This document shows positions 1 to 12,600 of a stretch of 64,000 nt of DNA, in pieces. Origin of the DNA: Gordionus sp. m RMFG-2023 (lineage: Eukaryota > Nematomorpha > Gordioida > Chordodea > Parachordodidae); contig NC_088776.1 of the NCBI RefSeq assembly GCF_954871325.1, positions 15,686,052-15,750,051 of the forward strand, in the 5' to 3' direction. The translations under genes and the position numbers were made by a program. The notes under the pieces were generated by a model that saw only the letters and a program-made list of their open reading frames with translations, was not told the DNA's origin and did no database searches. Position 1 is the stretch's first letter. Each line of letters begins with the position of its first letter.

Positions 1-1898
1 TCCTTCCCTAGCGACTCTACTGGGCTCATATAAATATTCAGAGTTTTTACATTAAGTTTCCGATTTATTATTTCCATAAGTCTGACTATCTGCTCAAAGC
101 GTGATATTATAGTTTTTATTGCATTTTATTGATATTTAGAAAAAGTTACCCTAAGGTTAACTTAACAGCATTATATAGTAAATTAGATCTTATAATTTAT
201 AGGTAAGAGTAATAAATGTTGATGCAAATTCAATATCTAGAACTTCTAACATCAAAATTTAAGCATGACGCTAATTTTGTTTTTATTCTCCGAATGACCT
301 TTCATTTTAAACCCCAAATAGATTCATGCACTATACTAATTAGGCCTTGCTTATTGGCAATATCAGTTTCAGAATTAGTGCTACCAAAACTGGGGTTCTG
401 TAGATGTTTTAGACAACTAGTTTTATTTTTTGATTCGCAAAACTGTCGAGTAATTAATATTTAATAGGCAGGCACTAATATTAACCAACGCATATTTATT
501 TTTCTGTATTTTCTATTGTGGCATGATGCTAATTTTAGTAATTTTAAATAAATATAATATAAATTAAGAACTAAACATTGATAAACTTTTTAGAATAAAT
601 TCAGTGCTTTTTACTATTAAGGTTGGTCAAAATTTTTTTAGTAAATTATTTTTTACTTTATAATGGCTGCTGTACTGGTTAACGCATTGACACTAATAAA
701 GCACGAAACATTGACATATATTTTAGAAATTAGTGCCGCCAATTGTTCAGCCAACCTTAACGGTGATGATATTAAGATATTCCTTATTTCTCAAATGCAA
801 AATAAAAATAAATATAATCACATAAAAGAATGTCAATTAGTTTACATTTAGTTAACTAAAACAACATATTTAGTTAATTATGTATGCCAAAAAATGGTGC
901 TTTCACGTACTAATGTAAAACTGAAGAAGATAACGGGCCTCCTGTATCTTCTGAGAAATATGATACTGATGATCTTCCCATTATTGTTTTTCCTTAGATC
1001 TAGGGTGGCATACTATTATTTCTCATTTTTCTTGTTTATTTTTTCTAATAATTAGTTACTTAAAATCCATACGATACATATATTGATAATATATTTTTAA
1101 ATTTCCCTCCTTAACGTCAGACTTGTACCTATATTATACCTTACTCTAAATTTTCATGATTTGTGATCTACTGCCATTTTTTTTCATCGCTGTTTGTTTT
1201 ATCGTCATTAATAATTACCAGATTTCACCCTTCCCGGTCAAATTTTGAGCTAGGACAAAGTCTAGTATTAAAAATCATCATATATGAATAGTTATCAAAT
1301 TGAGATTTAAAATATTAATCCTAAATATTCAAAGAGGGAGTAAAATTATAGGGTATTTACAATTATACTATATGATTTTTGTATAAAATGATAACTGAGC
1401 ATTACTAGATTTTAAAATGGAATAGTATAAAAGTATAGTGCATATTGGCACTATTTTTTAATATATCTTGAATATATTAATGACGATACGTTTAGTTTAC
1501 TGGAACAGGTTGTTAAAAAGTCTAATTTTTCGATTAAAAATTTAGCCAAATAATCCTATGCAAGCTACGAGATTTGGCAAATGGATGTTCAAACATTTCT
1601 GCCATCATCTATGAGCGAAATCTTAAAGTTTATATAATATTATTTTTGGTTAAATCTTAATCGGGCTATTTTAAAAATAGACTCAAATTTGACTTTTAAC
1701 AATACAACAAAATGAAAAACATTTATTATTTTTATTAGTCAAATCCAAAAAAAAAATAAGATTTATAAATAAGCGAAATTCGTCTTAGTTTTTAAGTAAA
1801 ATTTTAATCTACATTTTGCGATCGAGTTTATAATCTTTTGAATTCAATCTTGCCAATAATTGAATTAACTGCAAATTAATGGTTGATTCCTCCTGCCG
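1..1898. other. AT-rich non-coding stretch
   Basis: No coding exon was recognised. The short open frames at 216-464 and 663-851 have no familiar motif and look like chance. Around 618-635 and 752-768 there is a short inverted match (TAAGGTTGG and its complement), which may be the ends of a small decayed element. At about 1510-1690 there is a very diverged copy of the MITE family that is intact at 2795-3017. Confidence 0.5.
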
Positions 1899-2081
1899 TT
1901 AGACTACCTTTGCCAAAAATCCTTTATCATGCCAAATATATTTTTCCTTTGGGAGTAATAGGCATGATAAACAATATAGAGAATTAAAAAATTCGTATCC
2001 AGTGAGCCACTCATAATTTTCATATTTATCGAAAAAAAAACTAGGAAAGTCTATTTTGATTTCCTTTTTAAAGTTTTGCAA
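1899..2081 (-). pseudogene. hAT transposase fragment (TTF-type zinc-finger part)
   Basis: The 60-residue frame has the pattern W-L...F-F-N-S-L-Y-C-L-S-C-L-L-L...W...K-G-F. This is the hallmark of the TTF/ZMYM-like zinc-finger segment that precedes the DUF4371 and transposase regions in one branch of hAT elements. No flanking terminal repeats or remaining transposase were seen, so it is a broken relic. Confidence 0.6.
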
Positions 2082-2278
2082 AATTGGTTTTGGTCTTCCT
2101 TACGATAATTAATTTCTTTACATCAAAATTTTTTTGCCTAAATTATTTTTTAAATAAATATTCAATAATACAATTTCAATTATTAGACATATTAAATTAA
2201 TTTTTGTTTAAAATAAAGGAAATTTTTTATTTAAAAAAAGAAAAGATAAAAATATAATACAAAAATTTTTTTTCTTCT

Positions 2279-2508
2279 TGTTAAATATATATTTTAACTT
2301 TTTATTTTTCTTTTTAAATGAAATGACCTTTTCGCAATTCTTTCTTTTTCGTTTTTTTTTTGAAATAGATTTATATAACCTTTTAAAAACTTATATGTAA
2401 AAAACTTACTTGTAAAAATGTATATAAAGAACTGTAAATTTTCAGTGTAGATAGATATAAAAAATAAAATAAATTTAAATTTTTGGTGTCTTCCATTAAA
2501 ATTTATTA
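2279..2508 (+). repeat. 5' LTR
   Basis: Direct repeat of 4230-4452. Shared core blocks include AAATGAAATGACCTTTTCGC and the end CTTCCATTAAAATTTATTA. The 5' copy contains a stretch (AATGTATATAAAGAACTG) missing from the 3' copy, and the 3' copy has a small insertion near its start (GAAGGACA). The two LTRs have therefore diverged by small indels. Confidence 0.85.
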
Positions 2509-2794
2509 AGGTGGCAGAACTAGAAGAAAGAGGATTATGGAAAATGATGTTAATTTAATTCTAAAACACATAAGAGATGATTAAAATGTAAAATTAAAAA
2601 TAAATATAATAAAATTTTAATAATAAAATATTTTAATTATCAATAAACCTATATGGGACAATAAGAATAAAACAAAATTCATAGATGAATTAGAAGATAT
2701 TTAATATACCATGAGAGTAAAGATGTTTTGAGTTTAACATTTAATCTACCAGATGACTTATATTTTCTTATGGACGCAATGTTACCGATATATG

Positions 2795-3017
2795 TAGTGT
2801 TGTTAAACGGCTCGATTTGAGCCGATTTTTAAAAACGGCTAACTCAATATTTTATCAAAAATAATATTACGCAAGTCTGAAGATTTTGCTCATAGATGGC
2901 ACAAAGGTCTAGACATCAATTAGCGAAATTTCGAGATTTAGGTAATATTTTTCTAGCTAAAATATGGATTTAGCCGTTTTTAAAAATCGGCTCAAAATGA
3001 GCCGTTTAACAACACTA
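2795..3017. mobile_element. MITE, TAGTGTTGTTAAACGG family, nested in the LTR element
   Basis: This 223-bp element has terminal inverted repeats TAGTGTTGTTAAACGGCTC/GAGCCGTTTAACAACACTA and no coding capacity. It is flanked by a perfect 8-bp duplication, GATATATG (2787-2794 and 3018-3025), as expected for hAT-type transposition. It splits the gag-like scrap of the surrounding LTR element, so it inserted later. Related copies lie at 11279-11476 and at the very end of the window (63965). Confidence 0.9.
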
Positions 3018-4229
3018 GATATATGGAAGTTCAAGTTATGATGAAGCAATATATATATTAAAATGTTTTGGTAATTATAATTTTAAAAGTCAAAATAATA
3101 AAAACTAGAATAAGATTGAATTATGTAAATTAATACCAAATGTTAAAAAAGAAATAAATTCTTATAAATTAAAAGAAATAAATCATATGATAACAATTGA
3201 AGAAACAATAGTGATTAAAGAAAATAATGAAATAAAAATTAGAGAAAATAATAAAATAAAAAAATTTATAATTAATAAAAAATTAAAAATTAAAAAAAAA
3301 ACTTTAAAAATAAAGAAAATTAAAACAAATATTAAAAAGAGAGGCAAGGTGATTAAATATCTTGATGTTGAAAAAGTTTTTAAGAATATGATGATATGGA
3401 GATCGTATGTTGAAAATGGAAGGAGAAAGAGAAATTTTTTTATAAAGAACAAGTTGAAGATAAATTATGATATAAAAAAATTGTTTAAATTGAAAAATAA
3501 AGGAGTAAAATTTAAAAATAAAAATAATTAAATAATAAATAAAAAATTATTATATAAAACGAGACAATTCCAAATATTCTATTATTCTATATTCCAAATT
3601 CTTATTCTTATGAATGATTTCTATAAATTATTTATTCCATTATCATTTCAATTATTCCAAAATTATTTTATTTGAGATATATTTATCATAATATATATTT
3701 ACAAACATTGATAAATAAATAAAAATGATAATAAATAACGAGATGAACAAGCTAATGGATGATGTTTAAGCGAGTGATTAGACGATAACAAGCTAAGAAC
3801 AAATCAATGAAAAAGATATGACTGAGGCTAAACAACGAACATAATATCAAATGAAAATTCTACAAAGCTGAAAAAATTTTTAAAGGGGGAAGAAGTGAAC
3901 AAATTCAAGTTCAAAAGCGAGAATATGACTTACGACATAGAAAATGATTGTTATAAATAAATAAAAATTTTGTAAAAAAAAAATATATATAAATTTTTGA
4001 AAGAGAAATGGGATGATCAATACAAACAGCAAATCAACAAGCAATGTTCAACCAACGATGTTTCACAAACGATGTTCAATAAACGATTCAACAAACGATA
4101 ATCAGATGGTCAAACAAACAATCTCAAGATATACGAATAAATATAAATGACAAATGGAGCAATTGAGAAACAAAGACTGGAACTGAAGATAAGAAACGGA
4201 GGAAAGAAGACATTAAAAAAAGAGGGAAA

Positions 4230-4452
4230 TGTTAAATATATTTTGAAGGACAAAACTTTTTATTTTTCTTTTTAAATGAAATGACCTTTTCGCAATTCTT
4301 TCTTTTTCGTTTTTTTTAAAAATAGATTTATATAACCTTTTAAAAACTTATATGTAAAAAACTTACTTGTAAAATTTTCCGTGTAGATATATATAAAAAA
4401 ATAAAATGAATTTAAAATATAAATTTTTGGTGCCTTCCATTAAAATTTATTA
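4230..4452 (+). repeat. 3' LTR
   Basis: Second copy of the LTR, preceded by an A/G-rich polypurine tract and followed directly by the CTTCT target duplication at 4453-4457. Confidence 0.85.
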
Positions 4453-4463
4453 CTTCTCTTATA

Positions 4464-5699
4464 CAGTGAAGGGGGGGGGGGTATTTTTTACCAGATGTTA
4501 AAACAAAATAAATGATATTATTATATTTTTATTTTAATCATACTTAAACATTAATATATGTTAAAAAAATATTAAACAACTTTTTTAAATGTCACACTTA
4601 AAAAAATATATTGTCATTACATATTTTCTTTTACTTAGTTAAAGATATTTTATGTAGAATAATTTTAAAAATAATGATAAAATATTCATTTTAGATCTTA
4701 GTCAAAATCTTTTATTTCTGAAAATAGTTTTTTTTCTCCCACTCTATTTTATCATGTTTGAGTTATAAATTATTAAATATTTTATTCAATTCATATATTA
4801 CATATAAACAATATATAATAAGAAATATATTAGTAATTTCACAAATACATGAATATTGATTATATAAAATATGAAATATTTAAATGGTAGTTCATAGACA
4901 TCCCAAATTTTCTGCTAAGTAGTACCTATTTAATTAAAATATTAAAAGTTAATCGTAATTTATTATATAAATAGTTTACTTTAGTCAATTGGTAGTCTAC
5001 AATAGCCCAGCTCCAAATAGTAATTTGTCTTTCAATATTTGAATTGTCCTTTATTTTTCTCCCTCTTTGTTTAAGAGTGAATTCTTTTAAGGGATCACCA
5101 ATAATTTCTGGGAATGTATCCAGTTTTATTTTATGAATCGAGGCTTTCGACATATTAACAAATTTCGCTATGTCCTTAATCTTAATCTGTTCCTCCTCTG
5201 GCATAGCTAAAAATTTTATTACCATGTCAATCTTTTCTTTGTTCCAATAATGGTATGTTCTTTTGGATTTAGGAATAATGGAGGAAGAGGATGATTTGTA
5301 TTTTCATTAATGATACTAGTAGTTAAAGAAATTATTTGTGGAAATGTTAGAATATGATTGATAATTTTCCATCTCATTCTCATCTGAGATGAGCAAGGAA
5401 TAATTTACAGCAGTAAGTGAGTGGGAATAGAGGAGAATTATTAAAGTTATGAGATATTAAACATCGAAAAAGTAATTAATTAAATTAAATATGAAAATTT
5501 TAAAAAATATTGTAAATACGCTTTTTATGTAAAATTAATTTTTTTTAAATTATACAAACTTCAAGTGCGGCATTTTTTTTAAAAGAGTTGTTTAATATTT
5601 TTTTTAACATAGATTAAGTATGATTAAAATAAAAATATAATATTATCATTTTATTTTGTTTTGTTTTAACATCTGGTAAAAAATATCCCCCTTTCACTG
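4464..5699 (-). mobile_element. Tc1/mariner-like DNA transposon, decayed
   Basis: Inverted repeats of over 80 bp begin CAGTGAA followed by a G-run and TTTTTTACCAGATG. They run from 4464 and, in reverse complement, back from 5699. TA dinucleotides flank both ends (4462-4463 and 5700-5701), as expected for this superfamily. Inside, on the minus strand, 5225-4926 encodes 99 residues resembling the N-terminal helix-turn-helix of such transposases (IKDIAKFVNMSKASIHKI). The catalytic DDE/D part is missing. A G10 run sits in the left terminus. Confidence 0.8.
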
Positions 5700-5701
5700 T
5701 A

Positions 5702-6684
5702 ATATATTTAAAAATTAAGCATTTTTATATTTGCTTCTTCAACACTTATTTTTTAAAACGTTAAATTACACAGTACATTCACATGATTTTCTTTCTATTT
5801 ATTAAAAATATAAGCAATTTTATATTTGGTTTCTAAATGTTATATTTATTAACTCAATAAAAGAATTACCAAAAATATATCGCATGTGCATAAATTTTTT
5901 CTATTTATTTATTTTAAAAATAAACAATATTAAATTTGCTTCCCTTATTATATATTTTTTTAATAAAGTAAAAATAATAGTATTTTTTTATATTAATATT
6001 ATTTTTTTAACGTTATAAAAGTAATATTCTTTGTCAATTTTTAAAAACAGCCCTTTTAAGATTTAGCCAAAAGAATATTATGTAAGCCCTGAGATTTGGC
6101 AAAATAGTCGATACCTTTCTGCCATCTATGAGCAAAATTTCCAGTATACATAATATTAATATGATTAAAATAATAATCATGCCATTTTTAAACCCGTTAC
6201 TCTTTAGTTGGCTGGCCACACATATCTGAAGGCAAAAAAATGCTAAGACTGTCATTTAAACGTCTATAGCCGATGAAAATAAAGTGAAAATCTTTTTCTA
6301 GAACATATAGTCAAACCCGAATAACTGCGACACATTTGAACTGAAAAAATTTATTTTTCGCACTTATTCAATTTTTTGCAATTAACCGATTTCTATTTAA
6401 AAATATATTTTAGCATTATGCCATTGTAGATTTTAAAAAAATGGCATATTTTTTTCGCATTTTAGAGTTTTTATTAACTATAATATGATATTTTAATATG
6501 TTGATACAATTTGTTTAAAGTGAAATAAACATATCTTAGAGATATATAACAAAAATAAATATTTATAATATAAAATAAAAATATAATAAAAAGGTCAATC
6601 ACATTAATAGTATAAGATATAGATATATATGACAATCTCAAATTAAAGTTTTCTATATGACCATATGATGCATTAACAACCCAT
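5702..6684. other. Region upstream of RASSF
   Basis: AT-rich sequence between the mariner-like element and the first RASSF exon. It holds a diverged MITE copy (about 6038-6195; AGCCCTGAGATTTGGCAAAA and the CTGCCATCTATGAGCAAAA core shared with family members). No convincing promoter element was identified. The RASSF start frame is closed upstream by TGA at 6658-6660. Confidence 0.5.
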
Positions 6685-9600
6685 ATGGTTAAAGGTAACA
6701 CTCAATTTGGATTTCGTTTACCTTTCTCACGTTTTTTTAAATGGCCAGAAAGTCATGAATATGATTTATATAAAGAGACCATTGAACTTTCAACATTACA
6801 TAGGAACAAATTTAAATCTTTTAAGATAATAGGCTCACATAAATTTATTGATAAAAATATTTCTAATTTAACTTGGTGTGATATATGTGGTGTGACCATT
6901 TTCGGAATCAATACTAAAGCTAATATGTGCATGGGTAATTATAATTTATTAAATAAAATATATTTTTATTGTTTCTAATAAATAAAGATAATGTCCTTAA
7001 AGTTTTTTTTAGATTTTATTACTCCATATGTTAAAAAAAACAATGCCTATACTCTTTTTTATTAACAATTTTATTCTTTTCCTCCTCCAAGCCACTGTCA
7101 ATATTAATCCCACACCCCCTACCCCCAAATAAAATTGCCCTCCTACCCAAAATAAAAAAAAATCTACTCTCCTCTCATCCCCCCTCCAATCAATCTACCC
7201 CATTGCAATGACAATTCTACATTATGCCCCGACCATCCCATGGTAGAAGTGTCTAGCAACCTATAATTAGGAAATTTTGCATTTTAGCACCCCTAAGAGC
7301 TAGTGATATCTCTGATTTTGATAACACTTCGCTTATTTAATATATTATTTAGTTAACTGACTTAAAAATATAGTTGATTCTTCACAATAATATGTCCTGA
7401 ATTATATTTTTGTAAATTTTAATTGCATATCTTATTTGCTTTAATTAAATCAGGGTTGTGCATTTGACAGTAGGATTCGGTTAGATCGATGTTTGACTGG
7501 TCAAATATAATCATATTCAAATAAATGTTTTTTAAGACAATATTAACTATTTTATATATAATTAATGAATCTATGTAATATTAAATAATATTTTTTTTAA
7601 ATTCTATAATTAACGTTTCATTTTCAGTGGCAGAGTATTGTTCTAATTTATATTCAATTTTATCTTTTTTAAAAATATTTTTAATCAATCTTAGGTTATG
7701 ATATACTCTTACCAATTTTCTGGTTATCGAGATCTTCAATCGATTTTTCTTCATATGAATATTACCCCAAACAGACCAATTTCTATCTGAAAAAGAAATA
7801 TAACTATGAATTGTTAGTAAAATGTTAGACATTTTTCTTAATGTTCAAGGTGAGCAAAGCTTATTCCAACAACTTGAGTCCGAATCTGATTGTTTCTTAT
7901 GAAAGTTACTGCTTTCCACATATTTTAATGTCTAATTCTTTTATCATATAAAATGTTTCATCAATTACTAAAAATAATCAGCAGTGTGAGAACATGTATC
8001 AAGATTGTTTTTTCTTTTTCAAATGTAACCTTATTTTTTTTTTCTTCAGGTGGGGAAATAATAGAATCATGACATGATTGAATTATGTGTTTTCTAAATT
8101 AAGCATCTCATTAATGAAGGTACCTTAATCCCTTTTCACTTACAAAAAAAAATAGCTAAATGTTTATAATAATTTCATTTAATATATTTTTGATAATTTA
8201 TTTCAGATAAATATTGAACTTCTTCAACCACTGCTTTCAGAACTTTCTTGCAGATTTGTATTTGCTTTTACATTTTATTGACGATGACCATCTTGTTTGA
8301 ATAATTATAATACATAAATTGGCAATTATTAATTTTCTCTAACCATGCTTCAGTAGCATATAATTAATAATGAGAAATATTTTTTATTTTTATATTTCAA
8401 AATGAAATTTTAATATTTTAATATTCTTATATAATAATGTAAAATTATAATTAAACCTATGCCTTGATAATGCTAATATATTTTTAAATCAATTGTATCC
8501 TAATTAGATTGATAAACATGGTTTAAATTCATATTAGTTAATTAAATCAATATATTATTCACCTATAACATTTTAGAGTATTTGACCAGGTACTCCTTCA
8601 GTCAATTGACTGGCTTGTCAAGCAACCCTGAATTAAAATGTGTTCTTAAAATGTTTTATTTTATTATCATTGATTTTTTACTCAAATTTCTTTTTTTAAT
8701 TTTTTTAAAATATGAATATTAACATTTTATTACATATGAATCTATACAATTTAAAGTGTTTATAAATGCCTTATAATATATTTTTTCTCCTAATGTACAG
8801 TCAGCCTAACGTTTTTTTTATAAGGTTAAGAAAATCTTATTTTTATGTGCCTTGCCTCTATAATTTTTTTTAAATTATTTATTTTCATTTAGCAAAGTTT
8901 TTATTTTCTGAATAAGGTTAATCATTTTTATTTTCACCCATATTTTTAAACGTTTCAAAAAAATTAAGTTTTGGAAACATAAAGAGATCAGAGAATAAAT
9001 AACCAAAATTTTAACATAATTTTATAAATCTAACAATAAAATATATACAATTTCATGATATTTAACTCTTTAAGGCTTAACTTTTTTAAAATAAGTATTT
9101 TTACAGAATATTTATTCAGTAAAATTATTATAAGGTAATTTTTTTAATAATTGAAACACCTTTTGTTCATATCACAATTAAATAGAATTAAAATTATAAA
9201 ATAATACTATATTTTATAATTAATATTTTTGGTTTAAATTATTATGGCATCATATTTTTGAATATTTTATAATTAATATTTTTGGTTTAAATTATTATGC
9301 CATTACATATTTTTGCATATTTATCTTCTTTTCTGCAATATATATTTTAAATTTGTTATAATAATAATTTTGAATATTTAGTAATAAATGACATTTAATG
9401 ATATCAGAGTTGTTAATGACATTTAATGATATCAGAGTTGTTAATGACATTTAATGATATCAGAGTTGTATATGATATTTCCTACGTACAGACTCATGGC
9501 CAAAAATATATCTAGATGCTAATATATTTTTTTCAAGAAACATTTAAATGCATTTTTACTATATGTAAAAAATGTCAAAATTGAAAATCTATTGCTAAAA

Positions 9601-12600
9601 CTTATTGAAGGGAACCAAAGATTTTTTAATTCAATTTGATAATTTATTTATTTATATATAATTACTAAAATTTGTCATTCACTGAGACATTCCCGTTTAT
9701 CTGTGCACATTTTTAGCCACAATAAAAAGTCTTTAAACTGGTGCTATATTTCAAGCAAATTATTTAATTTGATTATTCGTATTTTATGAATATGAATAAC
9801 AAAATTATACTGTTCAGAAAAGAATATATTATTTATTTAATAATATTTTGCCAAGTATTTGATAGAATTAAAATTATTTATATAATTAAAATTTTCATAT
9901 AATTTGAAATTGTTCGTAGTTAATCAAAATTCTTGAGAAATTTTTTTGGATACAGCACACCTTGAACTTCTTTCTTACTCCAAAAATATTTATTACTTCA
10001 TAGCCCCTGAGAACCTATCCCTGCTTCGTGAAAGAATGATATATGAAGACAACTGCCCCCACACGTTCACATAGCCGAAATTTTTCTACACATGGTATGT
10101 CGTGAGAAACGGAACATGAAATATGAAATCATTGGACATATTATTATTATTGAAAGCGAAAAAGAAAAAGCATTTCTAAAAACAGACTAATTTATTTTAA
10201 ATTGAGCAATATTATGACTAATACTTGTTGAATACAAGGTAGGCCATCTTAGACGACAAATTTTTTTAAAATTTTATCAAGTGCTGATAAGAAATCTATA
10301 ACAAATACTATATTTCTTTCATATATAGTTATATTTCTGCTGTGCATCATCAAAGTCATGCACGTATCCAAGGTGGTACAAAAATTTGTCTATACTCTTA
10401 AATATCATTTAAAACTAATAAAAATCACCCCCCTTCTCCCCCCCCCACCCAATAATGTATATAAATATATCACTATATATAATATAGATAAGAAAAATAA
10501 GTAAAAGTTAATAATCGTATTTTTATATATAAAAAAAATGAAAATCGAAAATATTTTTGTAAAAATATAATATAACCAAAGGCTTACAATAAGTTGGTCT
10601 AAAGACCTCCAATAAAATTCTAAAGACCTCCAATATTTTTTTTGGTTTCGATGGTATATTCATGAGTTAAAAAATTTGCTTAATTTTGTTAAAGCTTAAA
10701 GCGTTAAAAATGAAATCTCTAAATTTTTCTCAAACTCCGATAATTAATGATCAGCCGAACACTAATATATTTTTTTTAAAGATTCCACTACTTTCAAGAA
10801 ACTGGTTAGCTAAAAAAAATAAAAACATGAGATTTTACAATATTTATCCAGATGCTTCCTATGAGATAAAATTTTTTTTAAGCATCCATAAGTTATGGTG
10901 GTATTTCCTCTTTAAAAGTTCGATTTTATAACAAATAAATTTTCTGTTCTTTTTATTTAAAATCGATAACGTTTTTATTAACGAAAACATGAATATTTTT
11001 TGTTTAAAAATTATTGATTTTTTTTTTATTTTCGCCACTTGTTTTATGTAATTTTTTTCCCCCATATAATATGGAATGTTTTAGGTTAATTTTTTTTACA
11101 TCCTAATTTTTTGATTCCGGTTTATCCAGGCTAGCTTCGAAAAATGATATTGCGTTTTAAAGAGGAGCTCTTCAAAGTTATTAAACACATTTTGTGGAAT
11201 TTTAATTACTTAGGTAACTTATCCATAATATTTTAAAAATAATACATTACAGCAGAGTCTCTATAAGGTGAAAAAGATTAGGGCTGTTAAACAGCTTGAT
11301 TTTTAAAGGCTATCGCAATATTTTAGTCAAAATATATTGCGCAAGCCTCGAGATTTCGTCAATAGATGCCTAAACCTTTCCGCCACCCATGAGAAAAATC
11401 TCCAGGCTTGCGTAATATTTTTAGGCTAAAATAGTGGATAGCCTTTTTTTAGAAATAGAGTCGTTTAACAACACTAGAAGAGATCGCTCATAAAATTTAG
11501 ACAATAGAGAGATCCTGATCACCTTATCGAGGCAATTCTTTTTAGGGATTCACTGTATTTAATTAATTTAAGTAATATAATTACATTGATAATTTATTTT
11601 AGACTGCAATTATACTTGTCACACGGCCTGCAAATCTAACTCGTTCCTTCCATGTGAACCCTCCGATAAGTCTGCATCGACAAACAACGTTGATAATTTC
11701 CAAAATTTTACACAAGAAAAATTCCACTATGCCGTGCTAGAAAAAGAAAATTGCAATGGGTCGCACCAATGCGTCAAATCCCAAATGGCCGAATCCTTTC
11801 AAATCGATGATAATTTACTATCAAGCCCATCATGGCAACATTTTCCCGATCACCATTTAAACCAAGACACCATGCAAAAAACAGTTTTTATAGTGCAGGA
11901 ACAGCCGGCCTCAAACTTAGCTCCTAACGTATCCATAAATATCATGCAAAGCGATCTTGATACAAATGATTTCGATAAAGTACTTTACGTTAGAGAACAA
12001 TTTAAGAAAAATCTTATTCATACGCACAAACGTTCCAACTCAGAATCATGCTTATCACTACTTCCCAATAATTATCGTCCTCCCTCTTTCACTCATTCCC
12101 TTCTATCTTCCGTTCATTCCTCGAGAACCTCTATTTTATCGACTGCTAATTACTACCACGATCCCGGCACGATGCTCAATTTTTCAAGCTGCCACTCTTT
12201 AGAAGAGCCCGTCAGAAGTCTGCAATCTTTGAACGATTTACAATGCTTAGATTACGATGAAATCATGACTCATTCCTATGTTAGTTTCGATAGAGCCGAT
12301 GACACCCCTATTCTGGAGGAAGGGGTAGATAATTCTTACGATTGCATGCATTTAGACCCCTCTACACCGGATTCTTTTGAGGTTGTTTATAAATATATTT
12401 TAAAAATTGAAACTTGTTTTAACCTTGTACTACTACTTAGTATTTGTCTCATTGTCTGAAACGAATATGAATTCTTTATAAATAAACCTGCGCCATACCA
12501 CCCCCGGATATTAAGGAGCGAGGTCATTCTATTTCATAAGAATCATTGAAAAATTAAGCTAATTTTCTTAAACATCTTTATAGATGCACATGAAAAAAAT

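Larger units (their letters stand above)
2279..4452 (+). mobile_element. Non-autonomous LTR retrotransposon with target duplication
   Basis: Two direct repeats of about 225 bp (2279-2508 and 4230-4452) start with TG and end with TTATTA. The element is flanked on both sides by the same 5-mer CTTCT (2274-2278 and 4453-4457), the signature of LTR integration. A purine tract (about 4215-4229) precedes the 3' LTR, and a GTGGCAGAAC stretch just after the 5' LTR is a possible primer-binding site. The inside is only about 1.7 kb. It has a gag-like scrap (NLPDDLYFLMDAMLP, interrupted by the MITE at 2795) and a Lys/Ile/Asn-rich frame (3187-3531). No protease, reverse transcriptase or integrase was seen, so it must depend on a helper element. 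Confidence 0.85.

Noticed and set aside
3183-3452. Hydrophobic 89-residue minus-strand frame
   Set aside because: Antisense shadow of an A-rich stretch inside the LTR element. Phe/Leu/Ile content simply reflects T-rich codons.
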